From contig NZ_VOSW01000076.1 in the NCBI RefSeq assembly GCF_009690905.1, positions 1-44,736 of the forward strand: a DNA stretch of 44,736 nt. Reading direction: 5' to 3'. Shown piece by piece: positions 19,218 to 28,430 of the stretch. This DNA comes from Paraburkholderia madseniana. GTDB taxonomy: Bacteria; Pseudomonadota; Gammaproteobacteria; Burkholderiales; Burkholderiaceae. The position numbers and the translations under genes were made by a program. Below the pieces are notes generated by a model. That model was not told where the DNA came from. It worked only from the letters and a program-made list of their open reading frames with translations, and did no database searches. Numbering within the stretch: the stretch's first letter is position 1; each line of letters starts with the position of its first letter.

Positions 19218-19250
19218 CTGGCGCTCCGCGCCAGGCCCCCCGAGGGGGGC
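19218..19250. repeat. Paired GC palindromes (intergenic element) before ssb
   Basis: Two adjacent hairpins lie right after the MFS gene: CTGGCGC-TCC-GCGCCAG (19218-19234) and GCCCCCC-GA-GGGGGGC (19235-19250). Similar C/G-block palindromes are common between genes in Burkholderiales, so this is probably a dispersed palindromic element that may also act as a terminator. There is no T-run. Confidence 0.5.
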
Positions 19251-19395
19251 AAGGAAACTTGGGACGGCCCGGCGTTTCTTGACAGAACTCACCCGGTGGC
19301 GGGCAGAGGCGCAGTTCTGGTCTCCGGCCTGCCGGCCATCAGACGCGAACCGCGCGTTGCCGCGCCGCCCGTAACAGAATCAACAGGAGAAACTC

Positions 19396-19935
19396 ATGGC
19401 ATCCGTGAACAAGGTCATTCTCGTCGGCAATCTCGGAGCCGATCCGGAAGTCCGTTATCTTCCGAGCGGCGACGCACTGGCGAACATCCGCCTTGCGACA
19501 ACGGATCGGTACAAGGACAAGACGTCCGGCGAAATGAAGGAAGCAACCGAATGGCACCGTGTGGTGTTCTTCGGCCGGCTTGCTGAAATCGTGAACGAAT
19601 ATCTGAAGAAGGGTTCGTCGGTGTACCTGGAAGGGCGCATCCGCACCCGCAAGTGGCAGGCTCAGGACGGCACCGACCGTTACTCGACCGAAATCGTCGC
19701 CGAGCAGATGCAAATGCTGGGTGGCCGTGGCGGTTCGACGGGTGGCGGCGGTGGCGACGAAGGTGGTTACAGCCGCGGTGAGCCGTCGGAGCGTAGCGGC
19801 GGCGGTGGCGGTCGCGCGGTTTCGGGCGGCGGCGCTTCGCGTGGCGGCAGCGGTGGCGGCGGTGGTGGTTCGAGCCGTCCGAGCGCGCCGGCCGGCGGTG
19901 GGTTTGATGAGATGGATGACGATATTCCGTTCTAA
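19396..19935 (+). CDS. ssb: Single-stranded DNA-binding protein
   Basis: Homotetrameric OB-fold protein that coats single-stranded DNA in replication, recombination and repair. The protein is 179 residues. The OB domain spans about 1-110, starting MASVNKVILVGNLGADPEVRY with the conserved TEWHRVVFFGRLAEIV. A Gly/Ser-rich linker over residues 112-168 is followed by the acidic protein-docking tip DDDIPF. An AGGAGAAAC RBS precedes the ATG. It is followed by an intrinsic terminator. Confidence 0.97.
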   Translation: MASVNKVILVGNLGADPEVRYLPSGDALANIRLATTDRYKDKTSGEMKEATEWHRVVFFGRLAEIVNEYLKKGSSVYLEGRIRTRKWQAQDGTDRYSTEIVAEQMQMLGGRGGSTGGGGGDEGGYSRGEPSERSGGGGGRAVSGGGASRGGSGGGGGGSSRPSAPAGGGFDEMDDDIPF

Positions 19936-19967
19936 TTCTGACTAAAATAGTTTTTTGTTGGTAAAAG

Positions 19968-19998
19968 CCCGCCCTCCTATGGAGCGCGGGTTTTTTAT
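19968..19998 (+). terminator. Rho-independent terminator after ssb
   Basis: CCCGC-C-CTCC pairs with GGAG-C-GCGGG (19968-19990) with a single C/C mismatch and a short TAT loop, followed directly by TTTTTTATTT. It lies 32 bases after the ssb stop. Confidence 0.88.
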
Positions 19999-20081
19999 TT
20001 GCGCATCGGCATCAATTAGGCGGAAAGACGTGCGTGCTCCGCGCACTCAGTCGGGATAACGCCGCCGCCAAAGTCAAAAAA

Positions 20082-20882
20082 TCACCGCCTGAGGTGCTCC
20101 AGTGCATCTCTCATCGGCAAACTGGAAACGACAATCGGCCCGGAAAACGGTGTATCCAGATCGACAATCACATAGATAGCGGAAGCAATCGACACGGCCC
20201 CAAGCGAGATCGTGACCAGCGCCAACGCATTGCGCGGCGCGATCAATCCGAAGCTGAGAAAAATCACGCACAACCAGAACGTCAGCGTCATCAAGAAAGG
20301 CAGAGAAATTGAGCTGTGCGCTTCCTCGATGATTTTCCATCGGGCATCCACAGTTCGCCGATATTGCGTCAAGGCATCATCGAGCGCGCGCTGTTGTAAT
20401 GGGTCGTGCGCTCGCAATTGCCGCAACTGCCTGCCCACCGCGGTTAGCATGTCGCCGAGCCGTACGTTCTCCAGCTTCTGCGAGTTGTCCTGTGTTCCGA
20501 TGTTCTTCGGATAGTCACCGGCTGGAGCCGGCTCGCCCGGCCATGTCGACGCAATCGCCGCCGCGGTGTACACGCGCAGCAGGTTGCGGGCCTCATCGGT
20601 ATCGCTGCCGTACTCCCGCAAGGTCGTGTCTAACTCGATCAGGTCGGCCGCATAGGTGCGCAAATCATTCGACTCGGTATCGAAACTGGATTTCGCGGAC
20701 GCCGTCATCAACCCCAGCACCAAAGCGGCAAACGTCACCAACATGCCGATAACCAGCTGGATGAGTTGTACGGTTTCGTGTGCCTTGTGCTCCTCAGGCA
20801 GCAACGGTCGCACCCACACGCCAAAGCCGGTTCCGACAAGCAGTAAGGCGAAAACCAGCAGGGCCGAGCCTATTTCTGACAT
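20082..20882 (-). CDS. DUF4239 (bestrophin-like) membrane protein
   Basis: Membrane protein of unknown function. The 266 residues hold four hydrophobic segments: about 8-26, 40-60 (LVIGMLVTFAALVLGLMTAS), 194-215 and 220-243. Between them a soluble helical domain contains FDTESNDLRTYAADLIELDTTL, the recognisable DUF4239 core in which every residue near the second helix is small. The family is sometimes described as bestrophin-like, but channel activity is not shown here. It is a single gene convergent with ssb and divergent from the chemoreceptor. The assignment is by recognised sequence pattern only. Confidence 0.8.
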   Translation of the reverse strand: MSEIGSALLVFALLLVGTGFGVWVRPLLPEEHKAHETVQLIQLVIGMLVTFAALVLGLMTASAKSSFDTESNDLRTYAADLIELDTTLREYGSDTDEARNLLRVYTAAAIASTWPGEPAPAGDYPKNIGTQDNSQKLENVRLGDMLTAVGRQLRQLRAHDPLQQRALDDALTQYRRTVDARWKIIEEAHSSISLPFLMTLTFWLCVIFLSFGLIAPRNALALVTISLGAVSIASAIYVIVDLDTPFSGPIVVSSLPMRDALEHLRR

Positions 20883-21029
20883 AGAAATGCTCCGGAGACG
20901 CGCGATTCGTCACTTTCTACCAACCACTGCCTGCCGACCACCCGGGTAGTCCCGCAAATGCCCCCGCTCAAACAGCGGCCGACTTCCGCTCGTATGTTGA
21001 TGTATCGCAACCGTATGCGCCATCAACCA

Positions 21030-21056
21030 TAAAGTTCTCTGTAATCCCGCCGTAGA
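21030..21056 (+). promoter_or_regulatory. Sigma-28 (FliA)-type promoter for the chemoreceptor gene
   Basis: TAAAGTTC (21030-21037), an 11-base spacer and GCCGTAGA (21049-21056) match the flagellar sigma-28 consensus TAAAGTTT-N11-GCCGATAA closely, with exact spacing. It points at the methyl-accepting protein 130 bases downstream. The rest of the 306-base gap (20883-21188) shows nothing else I recognise. Confidence 0.75.
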
Positions 21057-21188
21057 CCATCTATGTGGCATTCGCTTAAATTTTGAACAAAGGTTGCGGA
21101 CCTGGCCGTATGGGCTTGGGCGCAGCACGCGTGGCCGAGGCTAATTTTCTGAAACGTTCGGTCAGGCAGCCCAATGGAGACCAGTCCG

Positions 21189-22829
21189 ATGCTTAAAAAT
21201 CTGTCGATTCGCACCTGCCTTACCTTGATGATTGTGTTCTTCGGCGTGGTGCTGCTGTTCGGCGCTGCAGCCGGACTGTTGTCGTTGCGTTCGAGCAACG
21301 CGTCGCTGCAACAGATGTACACCGTGGACACACCCGCAGTCGCCGACCTCGAAGGTAGCGCTGGACAACTGCTGCGCCTGCGTCTGGCGCTGGCGACCTA
21401 CGCATCGTTGGTCGACCTGAACGATCAGGACGGTGCGAACGCGGTGCTCAATCGCTTTGATCAGTACCAGAAAGCATCGAACGATCGCCTTGCCCACTAT
21501 GTGAGCCGCGCGAGCACGGATGTCGACGAACAGCGCCTGATCAAGGACATGCAGGACAAGCGCGACACCTTCCTGCACGAGGGCGTCGATCCGGCGCTGG
21601 CCGCGCTCAAGTCCGGCGACAAGACCGCATTTGAGCAGTTGCAGGCGCACAAGCTGTCGTCGCTCTACAGCGCGTACGAGAAGGCCATGCTCACGCTCGA
21701 GCAATTGCAAATCGATCACGGCGCACAGCGTTATCAGGATGCACAGGATCTGTTCTACGCAATCTGCATTACGGTGGCGATCGGTATGGGGCTGTCGCTG
21801 CTGGGCGCCTTGATCGGACGGGCGGTCATGGTGCGGGCCATTGTCAGCCCGGTCGACGCAACCATTGCGCAGTTTCAGCGAATTGCCAATGGCGATCTGA
21901 CCGGCCGGATCGACGTGACGAGCAATAACGAAATGGGCCGTCTCGCAGCGGCGTTGCGCAAGATGCAGGACTCGCTGATCGAGACGGTGAACGCTGTGCG
22001 TCACGGTACGGAATCCATCGATACGGGCGTGAGCGAGATTGCGGCGGGTAATACTGATCTGTCGCAACGTACCGAGGAACAGGCCGCGTCGCTTGAAGAA
22101 ACGGCAGCCAGCATCGAAGAGCTGACCTCGACGGTCAAGCAGACCGCGGACAACGCGAAGCAGGCGAGTTCGCTGGCGCAGGGTGCATCGAGTCTTGCTG
22201 CGCAGGGTGGCGATCTGACGGAGCAGGTGGTGGGCACGATGCATGGCATCGTCGACGACTCGCGCCGGATTGCCGACATTGTCGGCGTGATCGAAGGCAT
22301 TGCTTTCCAGACCAATATTCTCGCGTTGAACGCGGCGGTCGAGGCGGCGCGCGCGGGAGAGCAAGGGCGTGGGTTTGCGGTGGTGGCGAGCGAAGTGCGG
22401 TCGTTGGCACAGCGAAGCGCCGCGGCGGCAAAGGAGATCAAAGGGTTGATCGATGCATCGACGGCTCGCGTGCAGGCGGGCTCGCAGTTGGTCGAGCGCT
22501 CGGGGTCGACGATGACCGAGATTGTCAATTCGATTTCGCGCGTGAGTTCGATCATGGGTGAGATCGCGGCTGCTGCGCTTGAGCAGAGCACCGGGATCGA
22601 TCAGGTGAATCTGGCTGTTGCGCAGATGGATGAGGTGACGCAGCAGAATGCCGCGCTGGTTGAGCAGGCTGCTGCTGCGGCTGGTTCGCTGGAGGAGCAG
22701 GCTCGCAGGTTGACTTCGGCGGTGGCTGTGTTTCAGACGGGGAGTGGGGACTCTTCTCTTGCCGGTCGGCAAGGTGGGGCCGCGGCTGCGCCGCGGAAGG
22801 TTGATGCGGGTGAGTTTGTAGCGGCTTGA
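21189..22829 (+). CDS. Methyl-accepting chemotaxis protein (Tar/Tsr-like, periplasmic sensor)
   Basis: Transmembrane chemoreceptor that signals through CheW/CheA; the ligand is unknown. The protein is 546 residues from the chosen start. TM1 spans about 11-33, followed by a helical periplasmic sensor of the four-helix Tar type (about 34-190), TM2 (about 192-215) and a HAMP domain. The cytoplasmic signalling hairpin has the highly conserved tip GIAFQTNILALNAAVEAARA. There is no C-terminal CheR-docking pentapeptide; the tail ends GEFVAA. The start at 21189 has GGAGA at a proper distance, so an ATG at 21174 inside that RBS is rejected. A sigma-28 promoter upstream places it in the flagellar regulon. 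Confidence 0.94.
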   Translation: MLKNLSIRTCLTLMIVFFGVVLLFGAAAGLLSLRSSNASLQQMYTVDTPAVADLEGSAGQLLRLRLALATYASLVDLNDQDGANAVLNRFDQYQKASNDRLAHYVSRASTDVDEQRLIKDMQDKRDTFLHEGVDPALAALKSGDKTAFEQLQAHKLSSLYSAYEKAMLTLEQLQIDHGAQRYQDAQDLFYAICITVAIGMGLSLLGALIGRAVMVRAIVSPVDATIAQFQRIANGDLTGRIDVTSNNEMGRLAAALRKMQDSLIETVNAVRHGTESIDTGVSEIAAGNTDLSQRTEEQAASLEETAASIEELTSTVKQTADNAKQASSLAQGASSLAAQGGDLTEQVVGTMHGIVDDSRRIADIVGVIEGIAFQTNILALNAAVEAARAGEQGRGFAVVASEVRSLAQRSAAAAKEIKGLIDASTARVQAGSQLVERSGSTMTEIVNSISRVSSIMGEIAAAALEQSTGIDQVNLAVAQMDEVTQQNAALVEQAAAAAGSLEEQARRLTSAVAVFQTGSGDSSLAGRQGGAAAAPRKVDAGEFVAA

Positions 22830-22929
22830 TGCGGCAGACCACCTAGTGTGCTGAAGGGTGATCGAGCGCTTGCGTGCGCTGCATGAAAATCAGTACAGGG
22901 TGCGCGCCAGGCCAAATGTAAAGATTAGT

Positions 22930-22935
22930 TATAAT
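22930..22935 (+). promoter_or_regulatory. TATAAT -10 element before the C4-like leader
   Basis: A perfect TATAAT lies about 60 bases upstream of the first leader hairpin. No good -35 is visible at 17 bases, so it may depend on an activator or be weak. It is the best candidate start for the leader RNA. Confidence 0.4.
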
Positions 22936-22994
22936 TCGCGCGTTTAGCCTGTTTGGTTGATCGTCTTAAAAAATAGGTGCGTTAGATTGTTCCT

Positions 22995-23066
22995 GCCGTT
23001 AGACAAAACGGCGCGGGTTTGACAGCCCGCAGCGAAGTACGGCACTGCCCGCGAAAGTGGGTAGTG
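22995..23066 (+). other. Three consecutive hairpins at the 5' part of the leader RNA
   Basis: GCCGTT/AACGGC (22995-23012, loop AGACAA) is followed by GCGGGT/GCCCGC (23013-23030). Then comes a 10-bp stem CACTGCCCGC/GTGGGTAGTG closed by a GAAA tetraloop (23043-23066, two G-U pairs). Adjacent, nearly gap-free hairpins with a GNRA loop point to a folded RNA rather than a coding region. Confidence 0.6.
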
Positions 23067-23100
23067 CTCACCTACGCGCGCCGCGTTCAATGGGCGGGTC

Positions 23101-23162
23101 GTGGTGAGGAAGCCGAGAGGCTCGCCGGTTTCGTATTTCGCCCGGTCTGTCAACCTCACCAC
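23101..23162 (+). ncRNA. C4-antisense-RNA-like structured element
   Basis: A perfect 9-bp closing stem GTGGTGAGG/CCTCACCAC (23101-23109 with 23154-23162) encloses two hairpins. One is AGCC-GAGA-GGCT with a GNRA loop (23111-23122); the other is CCGG/CCGG (23125-23128 with 23142-23145). The internal phrases GCCGGTTTC and CCGGTCTGTCAACC, and the overall layout, resemble the phage P1/P7 C4 antisense RNA family. Two loop segments can pair with sequence just upstream of the next start codon: TCGCCCG (23138-23144) with CGGGCGA (23189-23195), and CCGGTT (23125-23130) with AACCGG (23206-23211). In known C4 RNAs such pairing silences the downstream gene. Resemblance is recognised by eye, not by a covariance search. 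Confidence 0.6.
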
Positions 23163-23221
23163 GTGCCCGCTCACCTTTCAGCGAGTGTCGGGCGATTCAG
23201 GAACGAACCGGAAATCGCACC

Positions 23222-23692
23222 ATGAGCAAATCTACCAAGAACCCTCAAGCAACCTCACGCGCGCCCGTTGATGCGCTCCAGTACGAGAAACTCGCGCTCT
23301 CAGCTTTCGATTTGTGCAACCGGCAGTTGGATCAACTTAAGCGACTGGTTACGCTTGCGGCCTCAATACGTAGGACTCCCTGCATGACAAGGGAAGAACG
23401 GCAAAGCCAACAAGCGTTGCTGGAACTGCTTGTCGAAACTGGCGAAGGATACGAGCGCGAGATTGAATGCGACCGCGAACTGTACCAGGTGATCGCGCTT
23501 GATGCGAAGGACGTGCCTCATAGCCGCATCACGGCCAAACGTGCCGCGAGCCTTCTGTCTGAGGCAGTGCGGAAGAAATCAGATGAAAAGCTGAACGCGA
23601 AACCCGCAGATACCACGCGACCCAAACCGGTGCGCACAAAGGTCGCGTCGCGAGCAGAAGCGGGTGCACAGGCCGCCGCCGTTGCACATTAA
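23222..23692 (+). CDS. Unrecognised small helical protein downstream of the C4-like RNA
   Basis: I do not recognise this 156-residue protein. It has no signal peptide or membrane segment. Residues 17-50 and 57-90 look like two amphipathic helices (a hydrophobic heptad-like pattern in LALSAFDLCNRQLDQLKRLV and QALLELLVETGEGYERE). The C-terminal 50 residues are Lys/Arg/Ala-rich and probably disordered. The ATG follows GGAAA (23210-23214), and that region can pair with the upstream RNA element. No integrase or phage structural gene lies nearby, so it could be a domesticated prophage-type gene. Function is unknown. Confidence 0.7.
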   Translation: MSKSTKNPQATSRAPVDALQYEKLALSAFDLCNRQLDQLKRLVTLAASIRRTPCMTREERQSQQALLELLVETGEGYEREIECDRELYQVIALDAKDVPHSRITAKRAASLLSEAVRKKSDEKLNAKPADTTRPKPVRTKVASRAEAGAQAAAVAH

Positions 23693-23756
23693 CCGGCACT
23701 AGAGGCCACCACGCAGAAGCAATGAAAAAGGCGCGAGCCGCGCGTAAGACATTGGG

Positions 23757-23783
23757 CAAAAAATGGCCCGCTGAGTGCGGGCC
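23757..23783 (-). terminator. Terminator after the cytochrome oxidase operon
   Basis: GGCCCGC/GCGGGCC (23765-23771 with 23777-23783) with a 5-base loop is followed on the minus strand by ATTTTTTG (23764-23757). It is 55 bases after the stop of the last cytochrome gene. It may also slow plus-strand transcription from the gene ending at 23692. Confidence 0.85.
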
Positions 23784-23838
23784 TTCTGACATGCTATTCG
23801 CGGTTAAGCGCCGCAAAGGCTAAACCAGGCTCAAACGG

Positions 23839-24644
23839 TCACTGCTGCGCCGCGTAATACTTAGCCACGCTATCGATCTCCGCCGAGGTCATCTGCCGAG
23901 CCACATTCCGCATCTGCTCATTGATATCGTTATGCCGGGCACCGGAAGCAAACGCGCGCATCTGCGCAGCGAGATAAATGGACGACTGTCCCCCAAGCCA
24001 GGGCGCAGCCCCTTTACGATCCGACTGTCCATGACAGGCCGCACAAGGTGCAATATTCCGCTGCGGATCACCCTGCATCGCAAGCTTCACAGCATTCGCA
24101 TCCGGTCCAACGCCTACAGGCAAAACCTCGGCCGCCGGCGCGCGAGACAGCGAAGCATAATAAGCCGCTAAATCATGCAGATCCTGATCGCTGCGAGCCG
24201 CAATAATCGGCTGCATCACCGCGTTCTGCCGCACACCGTTCTGATAGTCGCGCAACTCTTTATAGACCACGTCGGCATACTGCCCGGCCAACGCGGGCGC
24301 CGTCACCTGCACCGTGCCTAGCACGCCATGACACATCGAGCAATTCTGCGTCGCGATCGTCGCGCCGCGGCCAATCGAATTCGTGTCAGCGCGCGCCCGC
24401 CGCAAAGGCGGCAAGACCACCACCTCGCTCGGCGCCGGACCGGCAATATTGGCGCCGCCGTACCAACTCGACGGCGCGCCTGCCGCGCTGCAAATCGTCG
24501 CCCATAAGCCGCGCTCGCTGAATCCGCTGTTCGCCGATGGCAACCAGATGAAGCCGATCAGTATCGCCACCACGGCAATCGCAATCGTGCCGCCCAGGCT
24601 CGCCGTGAACCACGGGTTGCGCAAGCTGAAGACGCGTTCCTGAC

Positions 24645-24648
<4 letters not shown>
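23839..24648 (-). CDS. Membrane-anchored diheme cytochrome c (c4-like), oxidase operon
   Basis: Electron carrier to the B-type oxidase, anchored in the inner membrane. The protein is 269 residues. A single N-terminal helix (about 15-36) is followed by two cytochrome c domains with haem sites CSMCH (C103-H107) and CAACH (C202-H206). Probable axial methionines are M145 (NAVMQPI) and M246 (NEQM). The start at 24648 overlaps the subunit I stop by four bases (ATGA). It is the last gene of the six-gene operon and functions as a cytochrome subunit or direct donor by context. Confidence 0.9.
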
Positions 24649-26256
<1,608 letters not shown>

Positions 26257-26270
<14 letters not shown>

Positions 26271-26829
26271 AGCTGAGCCTCCGTGATTGTCGGGCTTGCT
26301 CGAAGAACGTGGCTTTGTCGACGACCTTGACGTGCGCCCACATGGTCTGGTGGCCGAAGCCGCAGAACTCGTGACACGGCATGGTGTGATCGGCGGGTTG
26401 GTCGAAGCGGGTATTCAGCGTAGCGACATAGCCGGGCACGACCATCGTGTTGATGTTGGTGTCGGTCACGAGCAACCCGTGCACGACGTCGGCGCTGGTG
26501 GTGCGGATCGTGATCGGCGTGTCGGCGGGCACCAGCAGACATTGCGGCGTAAACGAATACTGCTGCGCGACGAAACGCACAACGACCGAACCGTCCGGCT
26601 CGACGGCGCTGCCGAGGTTGTCTTCGACGAACTCGCCCGACAGTTGCAGGCGCGAAGGATCGATCGTCTCGACCCGCGACGGCGGCATCATCGCCCAATG
26701 GAGCCCCGAGAACACGATGACGACGAGCATCAGCACGATCAGCGCCGTGGCGAAAATCGCCCAGCGGCGCTCGGCGCGTAAGGCGACTTCGTGGCCGCTG
26801 CCCGGTTGGTGATTGGAATCAGTCGACAT
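26257..26829 (-). CDS. Cytochrome c oxidase subunit II with CuA site (B-type)
   Basis: Receives electrons from cytochrome c at the binuclear CuA centre and passes them to subunit I. The protein is 190 residues with one transmembrane helix (about 24-45) and a cupredoxin domain. CuA ligands are H117, C152, C156, H160 and M163, in the readable motif CHEFCGFGHQTM. The single-helix form is typical of ba3-type oxidases, unlike the two-helix A-type. It starts two bases after the stop of the 58-residue gene upstream. Confidence 0.94.
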
Positions 26830-26831
26830 AG

Positions 26832-27008
26832 TCAGTGGATGACGCCGCGCGGCAGAAAGACAAGAAAGTAGAAGCCGAACCAGATCGCTATGACGATCAG
26901 CGTGGCGACACCGGCCACGGCGATCGCACCGTGCGGGCCGGCCGCGACGACGCGTTCCACTTCTTCATCCGTAGGTGGGGCCGCGCTGCGGGTATCGTTC
27001 GCTTCCAT
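26832..27008 (-). CDS. 58-residue single-helix membrane peptide of the oxidase operon
   Basis: Small gene between the triheme cytochrome and subunit II, easily missed by length cut-offs. It starts at 27008 with GGAGA immediately upstream and encodes 58 residues: an acidic/proline N-terminus (about 1-20, PPTDEEVERVV) and one hydrophobic helix (about 28-52, ending VFLPRGVIH). The size and position resemble subunit IIa-like or fixQ-like accessory peptides of haem-copper oxidases, which stabilise the complex. Homology to any named family is not established here. Confidence 0.8.
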   Translation of the reverse strand: MEANDTRSAAPPTDEEVERVVAAGPHGAIAVAGVATLIVIAIWFGFYFLVFLPRGVIH

Positions 27009-27038
27009 CTGGAGATTCTCCGGTGCAGCGGTTCAGGT

Positions 27039-28430
27039 TCAGTGCAGCGGCGCTTTGCGCAATTCGTTGACCTCGCGGGACGTCACCGGCTGGCCGTGGT
27101 TGCCCCACGCAGTGCGGATATACGTGACGACGGCGGCGGCATCGGTGTCGTTCAACTCCTGACCGAACGGAGGCATGCCGTACGGCTCGGGATTGCGCGC
27201 GGTGCCGGGTGGGAAACCGCCATTGAGCACGATACGGATCGGGTTGACCGCGGAGTCCATTTCGATCGACTGGTTGCGTGCGAGCGGCGGGTAGTGCTGC
27301 AACTGGCCCTCGCCGCTCGCGCCGTGGCATAGCGCGCATTTGTCGGCGTAGATCTTTTCGCCGAGTGCGAACACGTTGGTATTGGTCGGTGCGGACGGGC
27401 CCGATTTGCGGCCGCGGTTGTCCGGTAACGTCTTGAGATAGACGGCCATCGCCTTGACGTCATCTTCCGTCATGTACTGAAGGCTGTGATAGGTGACTTC
27501 GGCCATCGGCCCGTACACAGCGCCGCGATCGGAAATGCCAGCTTGCAGCAGATCGACGATGTCCTTGATGCTCCAGTCGCCGAGACCGCCGTCTTTATCG
27601 GATGTGAGTGAGGGCGCGTACCAGTTCTGCACCGGAATCAGACCGCCCGCGAACTGTTCGCTTTGCGACGAGCCGCCGAGCATGTTGATCTTGGTGTGGC
27701 ACATCGTGCAGTGGCCGAGCCCGTCGACGAGATACGCGCCGCGATTCCATTCGACCGATTTGGTCGGGTCCGGCTGGAACTCGCCTTCACGGAAATACAA
27801 CGTGCGCCAGCCGTACAGCAGCTTGCGCTGATTGAACGGGAAGCGCAGCGTGTGCTTGTGGTTCGGCTCGCGTACCGGTGCCACAGACTTCAGGTACGCG
27901 AAGATTGCGTTCGAGTCTTCACGTGTGACCTTGGTGTACTGAGCGATCGGCATCGCAGGGTAGAGCAGAGTGCCGTCCGGCGTGCGGCCGGTGCGCATCA
28001 TCTTGAAGAACGCGTCCTCGCTCCATGTGCCAATGCCGTACTGCGCGTCCGGCGTGATGTTCGGCGAATACAGCGTGCCGAACGGCGTATCCATGGCGAG
28101 GCCGCCGGCGAACAGCTTGCCACGCGGCGCGGTATGGCAGGCGACGCAGTCGCCGGCGCGCGCCAGATACTCGCCGCGTTTGACGATGTCGGGACGGGTG
28201 TCGGTTTTGTCGGCAGTGGCCATTGCGGTCGTGGCGGTCGTGGCGACAGGCACGGCTTCAGCCGCGCTCGCCTCTGCGATCAACAACGCACGCGGTGCGC
28301 TGAAAAGCGCGGCGCCGCCACCGACGATCAAGCCGGCAACCAGCAAGCAGGAGACGAGCGAAACAGCGGTGCGACGGCGCTTCGTCATGGCATACGCAAC
28401 AGGGCGGCTCGAGCGGAAGGTCGGCTTCAT
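27039..28430 (-). CDS. Triheme cytochrome c (alcohol-dehydrogenase cytochrome subunit-like)
   Basis: Periplasmic or membrane-attached electron carrier feeding the oxidase. The protein is 463 residues. Haem sites are CVACH (C95-H99), CTMCH (C241-H245) and CALCH (C365-H369), and the intervening motifs (FGTLYSPNITPD, YPAMPIAQYTKVTREDS) are those of the gluconate/alcohol dehydrogenase cytochrome subunit family. A hydrophobic segment lies at about 22-44. No dehydrogenase catalytic subunit is beside it, so the electron source is open. The start at 28430 is chosen for the ATGA overlap with the upstream cytochrome stop. Confidence 0.9.
   Translation of the reverse strand: MKPTFRSSRPVAYAMTKRRRTAVSLVSCLLVAGLIVGGGAALFSAPRALLIAEASAAEAVPVATTATTAMATADKTDTRPDIVKRGEYLARAGDCVACHTAPRGKLFAGGLAMDTPFGTLYSPNITPDAQYGIGTWSEDAFFKMMRTGRTPDGTLLYPAMPIAQYTKVTREDSNAIFAYLKSVAPVREPNHKHTLRFPFNQRKLLYGWRTLYFREGEFQPDPTKSVEWNRGAYLVDGLGHCTMCHTKINMLGGSSQSEQFAGGLIPVQNWYAPSLTSDKDGGLGDWSIKDIVDLLQAGISDRGAVYGPMAEVTYHSLQYMTEDDVKAMAVYLKTLPDNRGRKSGPSAPTNTNVFALGEKIYADKCALCHGASGEGQLQHYPPLARNQSIEMDSAVNPIRIVLNGGFPPGTARNPEPYGMPPFGQELNDTDAAAVVTYIRTAWGNHGQPVTSREVNELRKAPLH

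Noticed and set aside
21162..22772. Open frame of 536 codons on minus opposite the chemoreceptor
   Set aside because: It mirrors a well-recognised chemoreceptor over its whole length, is His/Arg-rich without a family pattern, and has no RBS. It is a shadow of high GC codon use.
23019..23225. 68-codon plus frame over the C4-like RNA, similar to spurious Icd/Ash-type annotations
   Set aside because: The sequence is explained by RNA stems; in phages such frames over C4 RNA are often annotated but are not convincing proteins. No RBS is seen.
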